From positions 1 through 43,767 of the forward strand of contig NZ_JAPSLK010000063.1 of NCBI RefSeq assembly GCF_031180885.1: 43,767 nucleotides of DNA, given 5' to 3'. The position numbers and the translations under genes are program-made. Below, piece by piece: positions 39,051 through 43,767 of this stretch (position 1 is its first letter; each line of letters opens with the position of its first letter). The notes beneath the pieces were generated by a model, which was not told the DNA's origin, made no database searches, and saw only the letters and a program-made list of their open reading frames with translations. Source of the stretch: Saccharothrix sp. GTDB taxonomy: Bacteria > Actinomycetota > Actinomycetes > Mycobacteriales > Pseudonocardiaceae.

Positions 39051-41840
39051 TCAGACGTAACCGTTGATGTGCAGCGACACCGCCCGGATGGAGCCGCGGT
39101 CGGCCGCCACCTGGTCCACCACCTTGAACGTCCAGGTCCCGTCGACCGGTTCGGCCAGCAGCGCCGCCAGCGGGCTGTTGGGCCGCCACGTGCCGGTGAA
39201 CGGCGCCAGGCTCGCGGTCACCGACGAGTACGCCTTCGCGGCCGAGTCGTCGAACACCACCTGGCACAGGTTCGCCCCGGTCCCGCCGCTGCGCGAGAAC
39301 AGCGTGGCGGTCGCGCCGGACGGCGAGGTCAGCGTGCCGACCAGGTCACCGGAGAACGTGTGGTCGATGCCCACCGTCGTGGCCCCCTCGACGGCGGAGC
39401 AGGTCGCGCCGTCCACCGAGAAGGTCAGCTTCGACCCGCGCCCGACCCCGGTCACCGGGATCTGCACCGACGCGCCGGTCGCGTCGTTGTCCGGGATCGC
39501 CACGACCGGGCCGCTGTAGGCGAAGTGCTTGGTCTCCCGCGACGGTTCACCGACCGGCACGTTGAACGTGCTGGACGTTGGCGAAGTAGAACCGGCGAAA
39601 GTTACGCGAGCGTCCAACCGCACCGGAACACCCAGCTGGGCCGACGCGGGCACGGTGACCTTGAACGTGTTGGTCACGGTCTGCCCGACCTCGACCGTGC
39701 CGTAGAACTTCGACCGCGGCGCGATGGTCACGCCGGCGGTCGGCGAGGTCAGCACCAGGCTGGTGGACGTCGCCGTGCCGTCGCCGACGTTGGTCACCGG
39801 CAGGGTGACCGTCGCCGTCGTGCCCGGCTTGAGGTACTGGCTGCCGTCGGCGTCGTTGACCACCGAGGGCTTCTGCGCCTTGGCCAGCGGCTGCGGCGAC
39901 GCGCCCGTGTAGGCCAGGACCAGGTCGGCGCGCACGATGCCCGCGCCGGTCCGGTTGTCCACGCCCGCCTCGGCGATGTCCAGCGCGGTCGCGGTCAGCG
40001 CCTCGCGCACCTCGGCCGGGGTCAGGGTCGGGTTGCCGGACAGGATCAGACCCGCGATCGCCGCCGCGTTCGGCGCGGACGCCGACGTGCCGAAGAACGG
40101 GTTGAAGCCGGTCACGGAGGTGGCGACGCCGTCGGCGGCGGTCAGGTCCGGCTTCTGCCGCACCTCCTCGCGGGGCGTGCCGTCGGGCGCGAAGAACAGC
40201 TTGCGCGGGCCGTCGGAGGTGAACCGCTCCGGCTTCTGCGTGCTGTCGTACGCGTTCGGGTACGGGCCGCGCGGGTTGGCCGGGTCACCGGGTTCCAGGT
40301 CGAACGGCAGCGGGTTGTTCGCCGGGGCGGCGGCCACGCTGATCGCGCCCTTGGCCGCCGAGTGGCCGCGGGTCACGCCCGAGGTCGCGTAGGCCTTGAG
40401 CCCGTCGGCGGAGTCCTTGAACCGGCCGCCGAGCGCGGACAGCGACAGGTACTGGTCCTCGCCGCGGAACTTCACCACGGCCAGCCGCAGACCGGTCGCG
40501 CCGGCCGGGGTTTGCAGCCGCTCGTACGGGTCCTGGACGCCGTCCTGGTTGTTCTGGCTGAACGCGACCACGTTGCCCTGGGCGTTGGCCAGGTACAGGT
40601 CGTAGTCGTTGAACGACGACGCCAGCGGGTCGGTCCAGAACAGGGTCACCGGCACGTTGCCCGAGCGGTCGGACAGCGGGTTGAACACCTGCTTCGCGCC
40701 CGGGTCGGGGTTGAAGTCGTGCGCGGTGCCGGCGAACTTGCCGATGCCCACGCCCGAGTCGACGAACCGGCCCTCCCAGTGGCCGGAGGTGCCGTCGGCG
40801 ATGTTGCCCTCGTTGCCCGCGGAGGAGAAGTACACCGCGCCGGCGGCCACGACCTCGTCCACGGCGCGGGCGATCACGCCGTCCTGGAACGGGGATTCGT
40901 TGAAGTAGAGGATGTCGTCCACGATCACGTCGCAGCCCAGCTGGAAGCGCAGGCCGCGGATGTTGTCGGCGAAGCTCGCGTCGCCGTTGATCGCGGTGGC
41001 GAAGCCGAGTTCGGCGTTGGGCGCGATGTCGTGGAGGATCTCCAGCATCGCGGTGCCCTCGTTGCCCGAACCCTCCTGGCTGGTCAGGACGTCCACGGCG
41101 GGCAGTTCGCCGGCGGTCTGCGAGGCGAGCAGGCCGTCCACGCCGTCGGAGATCGCGCACAGCTTGACACCGGTGCCGGTGACGCGGTGGGTCTGGCGGG
41201 CGGTGTCGGCGGCGTGCGCCCGGTCGCCCTCGCCGACCTTGGGCGCGGCGACCTTGGCCGACAGCGCGGCCAGCGTGCGCTCCTCGACCTCCCTGGCCTT
41301 GTCCTCCTTGGACGGGACCTTGGTGTCCTTCGGGTCCTGCTTGTGGAAGGACTTCCACTCGACGGCGGTCTCGACGCGGCGGACGTCGGCGCGCCCGGCC
41401 AGGCCGCTCAACGCGGAGAGCGGGACCTGCGCGCGGACGGTCTTGCCGTGGGTCGAGGTGGAGCGGATCGCGGCGCCGGTCCCGCGGACGGCGGCGACGA
41501 GGTCGTCGGTCACCTCGTGGGCCCGGATGTCGACCAGGACGGTGCCGCCCGGCCCGACCTTCACGCCGGTGTTCAGGTGCGGGACCTTGCCGATGCCGCC
41601 GGGGTTGGCGCGGCGGCGCTGCTCCACCAGCAGCGCGCTGTCCATTTTGGACTCGGCGGCGGACGCCGACTTCTTGATCTCCTGGAGCGCGGCGATCTGC
41701 AGCGCGGTCTTCTGCTCGACGCCCTTGGACGCGTTGGGCGGGTCCGCCGACGCGGGGGTCACCGCGCCGAGCAGGGTCAGCAGCGCGGCCCCCGCCGCGA
41801 GCACGGTCTTTCTTCGGGATCTGCGATTCGGTGAGCGCAC
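39051..41840 (-). CDS. Large secreted S8 (subtilisin-like) serine protease
   Basis: Product of 929 residues from the GTG at 41840 (GGGGGAG upstream). A Sec signal peptide (RRSRRKTVLAAGAALLTLLGAVTPASA, about 7-32) is followed by a charged prosegment (about 33-215) and the peptidase domain (about 220-610): D232 in CAISDGVDG, N343 in SSAGNEG and S586 in FFGTSASAP. Where subtilases have HGT, it has GNEGTAMLEILHDIAP, so E261 replaces the histidine. A spacer beta domain (about 650-760) and a P/homoB proprotein-convertase domain (about 790-929, GIDHTFSGDLVGTLTSPSGATATL) complete the chain. It is exported; substrates are unknown. Long domain composition suggests an extracellular multidomain protease. 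Confidence 0.9.
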   Translation of the reverse strand: MRSPNRRSRRKTVLAAGAALLTLLGAVTPASADPPNASKGVEQKTALQIAALQEIKKSASAAESKMDSALLVEQRRRANPGGIGKVPHLNTGVKVGPGGTVLVDIRAHEVTDDLVAAVRGTGAAIRSTSTHGKTVRAQVPLSALSGLAGRADVRRVETAVEWKSFHKQDPKDTKVPSKEDKAREVEERTLAALSAKVAAPKVGEGDRAHAADTARQTHRVTGTGVKLCAISDGVDGLLASQTAGELPAVDVLTSQEGSGNEGTAMLEILHDIAPNAELGFATAINGDASFADNIRGLRFQLGCDVIVDDILYFNESPFQDGVIARAVDEVVAAGAVYFSSAGNEGNIADGTSGHWEGRFVDSGVGIGKFAGTAHDFNPDPGAKQVFNPLSDRSGNVPVTLFWTDPLASSFNDYDLYLANAQGNVVAFSQNNQDGVQDPYERLQTPAGATGLRLAVVKFRGEDQYLSLSALGGRFKDSADGLKAYATSGVTRGHSAAKGAISVAAAPANNPLPFDLEPGDPANPRGPYPNAYDSTQKPERFTSDGPRKLFFAPDGTPREEVRQKPDLTAADGVATSVTGFNPFFGTSASAPNAAAIAGLILSGNPTLTPAEVREALTATALDIAEAGVDNRTGAGIVRADLVLAYTGASPQPLAKAQKPSVVNDADGSQYLKPGTTATVTLPVTNVGDGTATSTSLVLTSPTAGVTIAPRSKFYGTVEVGQTVTNTFKVTVPASAQLGVPVRLDARVTFAGSTSPTSSTFNVPVGEPSRETKHFAYSGPVVAIPDNDATGASVQIPVTGVGRGSKLTFSVDGATCSAVEGATTVGIDHTFSGDLVGTLTSPSGATATLFSRSGGTGANLCQVVFDDSAAKAYSSVTASLAPFTGTWRPNSPLAALLAEPVDGTWTFKVVDQVAADRGSIRAVSLHINGYV

Positions 41841-41988
41841 AGGCGTCTCCCCCAGTTTTCGGGCGTGCCCCCGACGCACGCGGCCGGCGACCGGATGTCT
41901 CCGATCGGAGGGGTCAACGTATTGCGCACGGATACTTACCGTCTGCCACCGTTCGGCCTACTTCTCAGACGGTAAGACCCATCACAGT
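41841..41988. other. Promoter region of the secreted protease
   Basis: About 150 bp upstream of the protease GTG. It has CCGATCGGAG and a run CGGTCTGCC/GACGGTAAG, but no certain promoter. The dGTPase gene ends at 41989 on the same strand, so read-through is possible. Confidence 0.35.
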
Positions 41989-43554
41989 TCACAGTACAAA
42001 TGCGTCCGTCCACAGCTGACCGGTTCGTCCGGACACCGCGTCGAGCAGGGCGGCGGCCTGGTTGTCGGTCAGCGAGGCCACGAAGTCCACCACCGCCCGA
42101 CCCCGCGCGAGCGCCCGGACGGCGTCCGGTCCGGACGGTCCGTCACCGGTCGCGCCGACCAGGGTGCCGGGGTCGGTGCGCGCCAACGCGGTGTACTCGG
42201 TGGTGGCGAGTTCGATCAGGTCGTGCAGGCGGCGCGGCAGCCGGTCCGCCTCGTGCCGGTCGGTCGCCCACTGCTCCAGCGCCTCGACGAGCGCGGTGAG
42301 CAGGCGGGCCTGGCCGCGCTGGTGCAGCGCGAGGTCCGGGCGCAGCAGCACGAACCGGCGGTGCACGAACTTGAGCACCTGCACCTCGTGCCACTGGGCG
42401 GTGGCCAGGACTACGTGCCCGGAGCGGGTGGTCGGTTCCTCGATGACGCCGACGGAGTCGACCAGTCGGCGCGTCCACCGGGACGAGAAACCGGCTACCG
42501 CTTGTTCGGCTTCGACGGACCCGTCGAAGGGGACGGCGAGCAGTCCGTCGACCAGTTCGGAACGAACCTTCGCGACCGCGTGGGCGAACGCGCCGTCGTC
42601 CACGGCCCACGAGTCCTTGGCGTGCAGGCGGCGGCGCAGGGTCTCCAGGGACCGGCCGGGGCGGCGCTGCTGGGCGGCCAGCTCGGCGGCGCTCAGCGCG
42701 GCGAGGTCGAGGGCCTGGTCGAGCCAGGTGTTGAGTTCGGCGGAGACGGTGGCGTGCTGGAGCACGCCGACGCGGTGGAAGTCCTCCAGGTCGTGGATCG
42801 CGTAGGCGATGTCGTCGGCGGTGTCCATCACGGACGCTTCGACGGTCTGCTGCCACGGCTCCAGGCGGCCGGTGTAGAAGTCGCGGACCTGGGTCAGGTC
42901 GTCGAGTTCGGTGACGTAGGTGGAGAACTTCGCGGCGCCCGTGCCCGGCGCGTCCGGCGGTTCGGCGGCGCCGCGGGGTGGGGCGGGCAGGTCGCGCGGG
43001 TGCGGGGTGGGGTAGGACAAGCGGGTCCACGGGTACTTGAGCATGGCCGCGCGGACGGCGACGGTGAGGTCGAGGCCGAGGGCTTTGGGTCCCCGGACGT
43101 CGGTGGTGGTGACGATCCGGAAGGACTGGGCGTTGCCCTCGAAGCCGTCGGACAGGCCGAACCGGTGCCGGGCCAGGCGATCGAGGACCTGTTCGCCGAG
43201 GTGCCCGAACGGCGGGTGGCCGAGGTCGTGCGCGAGCGCGGCGGCTTCGACGACGTCCGGGTCGCACCCGCCGAGCTTGTCTATGACGCCGACGAGTTCG
43301 GGCCGGGTGTTGAGGCGTTCGGCGATGGCGCGGGCGGCTTGGGCGACTTTCAGGCTGTGCGTGAGCCGGTTGTGCACCAGCAAACCGGACCCGGTGGAGC
43401 TGACGACCTGGGTGACGCCGCCGAGGCGCGCGAAGAACGGCGAGCTGGCCACGCGGTCGCGGTCGACGCGGTAGGGGCTGGTGGCCAGGTCGGCCGTGCC
43501 ACCTCCGCCGTGGCCGGACCTGCGGAGCGTTCGGGGGTCGTGGTCGCGGTGCAT
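41989..43554 (-). CDS. dgt: Deoxyguanosinetriphosphate triphosphohydrolase (dGTPase)
   Basis: Product of 521 residues from the ATG at 43554. HD-superfamily metal ligands are visible: THSLKV with H66, AALAHDLGHPPFGHLGE with H109 and D110, and MDTADDIAYAIHDLEDF with the last aspartate. It hydrolyses dGTP to deoxyguanosine and triphosphate, adjusting dNTP pools. The frame stays open upstream to 43626, but that would run through the rRNA terminator hairpin at 43601-43644; I therefore chose 43554, which has no ribosome binding site but a -10-like TACTTT six bases upstream, typical of leaderless messages. It follows the rRNA terminator on the same strand. Confidence 0.9.
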   Translation of the reverse strand: MHRDHDPRTLRRSGHGGGGTADLATSPYRVDRDRVASSPFFARLGGVTQVVSSTGSGLLVHNRLTHSLKVAQAARAIAERLNTRPELVGVIDKLGGCDPDVVEAAALAHDLGHPPFGHLGEQVLDRLARHRFGLSDGFEGNAQSFRIVTTTDVRGPKALGLDLTVAVRAAMLKYPWTRLSYPTPHPRDLPAPPRGAAEPPDAPGTGAAKFSTYVTELDDLTQVRDFYTGRLEPWQQTVEASVMDTADDIAYAIHDLEDFHRVGVLQHATVSAELNTWLDQALDLAALSAAELAAQQRRPGRSLETLRRRLHAKDSWAVDDGAFAHAVAKVRSELVDGLLAVPFDGSVEAEQAVAGFSSRWTRRLVDSVGVIEEPTTRSGHVVLATAQWHEVQVLKFVHRRFVLLRPDLALHQRGQARLLTALVEALEQWATDRHEADRLPRRLHDLIELATTEYTALARTDPGTLVGATGDGPSGPDAVRALARGRAVVDFVASLTDNQAAALLDAVSGRTGQLWTDAFVL

Positions 43555-43560
43555 GGCAAG

Positions 43561-43566
43561 AAAGTA
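43561..43566 (-). promoter_or_regulatory. Probable -10 box for leaderless dGTPase transcript
   Basis: TACTTT on the minus strand, six bases before the ATG at 43554, without a ribosome binding site. The spacing equals that before the SDR gene at 33245. It supports the shorter start for the dGTPase. Confidence 0.5.
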
Positions 43567-43600
43567 GTCCGCCGGCGGGGCCACGGCACTCTTGGAACGC

Positions 43601-43644
43601 AAAAAGCCCTTAGGGGCACCCGACAAGTCAGGTGCCCCTAAGGG
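43601..43644 (-). terminator. rRNA operon intrinsic terminator
   Basis: A 14-bp perfect stem (43607-43620 with 43631-43644), a 10-nt loop, then CTTTTTG on the minus strand. It lies just after the 5S rRNA and is the clearest rho-independent terminator in the window. Confidence 0.92.
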
Positions 43645-43650
43645 AAAGAA

Positions 43651-43767
43651 AGTTCGGCGGCGTCCTACTCTCCCACACCCTCACGAGTGCAGTACCATCG
43701 GCGCTGGAAGGCTTAACTACCGGGTTCGGAATGGGACCGGGTGTTCCCCAACCGCTATGACCACCGA
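43651..43767 (-). rRNA. rrf: 5S ribosomal RNA
   Basis: Minus-strand sequence starts TCGGTGGTCATAGCGGTTGG and ends TAGGACGCCGCCGAAC, with the conserved CCATTCCGAACCCGGTAGTTAAGCC and CGCCGATGGTACTGC blocks (shown here in pieces). Its length of about 117 nt matches actinobacterial 5S rRNA. A few 5' bases may lie beyond the window edge, and the 16S and 23S genes would be to the right, outside. A strong terminator follows. Confidence 0.95.

Noticed and set aside
43555..43626. Longer dGTPase N-terminus starting at 43626
   Set aside because: It would be translated from the rRNA terminator hairpin; the leaderless start at 43554 is more consistent.

Overview
The window is high-GC actinobacterial DNA. 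Gene content (F420-dependent LLM oxidoreductase, SigE-family sigma factor, ANTAR protein, TreY/TreZ, acVLRF1 release factor, many GTG/TTG starts, probable leaderless starts) points to the Pseudonocardiales, probably the Saccharothrix/Lentzea/Actinosynnema group. The genus is an inference. Nearly all coding sequence has G or C at third codon positions, so very long antisense reading frames are common and were discarded.

Layout. 1-792: gene-free repeat region holding two palindromic elements with shared ends but different hairpin cores, plus a tandem array. 793-11225: storage-glucan and trehalose block: ANTAR protein; glgX-treY-treZ operon (4-bp overlaps, minus strand); a small unknown protein; a LacI-family regulator with malQ directly downstream. 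MalQ carries a low-complexity insert of about 200 residues. 11283-13455: PrxQ/Bcp peroxiredoxin, then an F420 oxidoreductase-TetR operon with a clear TetR-type operator. 13494-17104: cell wall block: M23 peptidase with a long leader and a class A PBP. 17309-19048: SigD/ShbA-like sigma factor and PfkB kinase operon. 19227-22234: frameshifted cyclopropane synthase, alpha/beta hydrolase, small LuxR-type HTH protein, MocA-like nucleotidyltransferase. 22239-25332: decayed DUF4239 fragment, MFS transporter and DeoR regulator operon, divergent SIS-domain protein. 25394-28895: transpeptidase with an MecA_N-like domain, then an ABC exporter. 28896-30190: gene-poor, repeat-rich interval with an 80-bp direct repeat flanking an 18-bp satellite and a scrambled small gene. 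30191-34048: enoyl-CoA hydratase/isomerase, small HTH protein, ABC-F ATPase, SDR. 34138-35552: three-gene sigma operon whose two non-sigma products are envelope proteins with proline-rich tails. 35668-37615: flavin oxidoreductase behind twin operators; acVLRF1 ribosome-rescue factor overlapping a methyltransferase-like gene. 37932-43767: HTH/beta protein, large secreted subtilisin-like protease with an atypical catalytic site, dGTPase, rRNA terminator and 5S rRNA at the right edge.

How the genes work together. GlgX debranches glycogen, TreY converts the maltodextrin end to maltooligosyltrehalose, TreZ releases trehalose, and MalQ recycles short maltodextrins, with a LacI regulator beside it. 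Two PBPs, an M23 endopeptidase and a proline-rich envelope/sigma operon give the window a strong cell-envelope theme.

The most unusual items are the palindromic element family at the left end, the in-frame repeat-derived insert in MalQ, the sigma operon bracketed by proline-rich envelope proteins, the acVLRF1/methyltransferase-like pair, the Asp/Glu/Ser-type subtilase, and two genes that each seem to have lost two bases at a hairpin.
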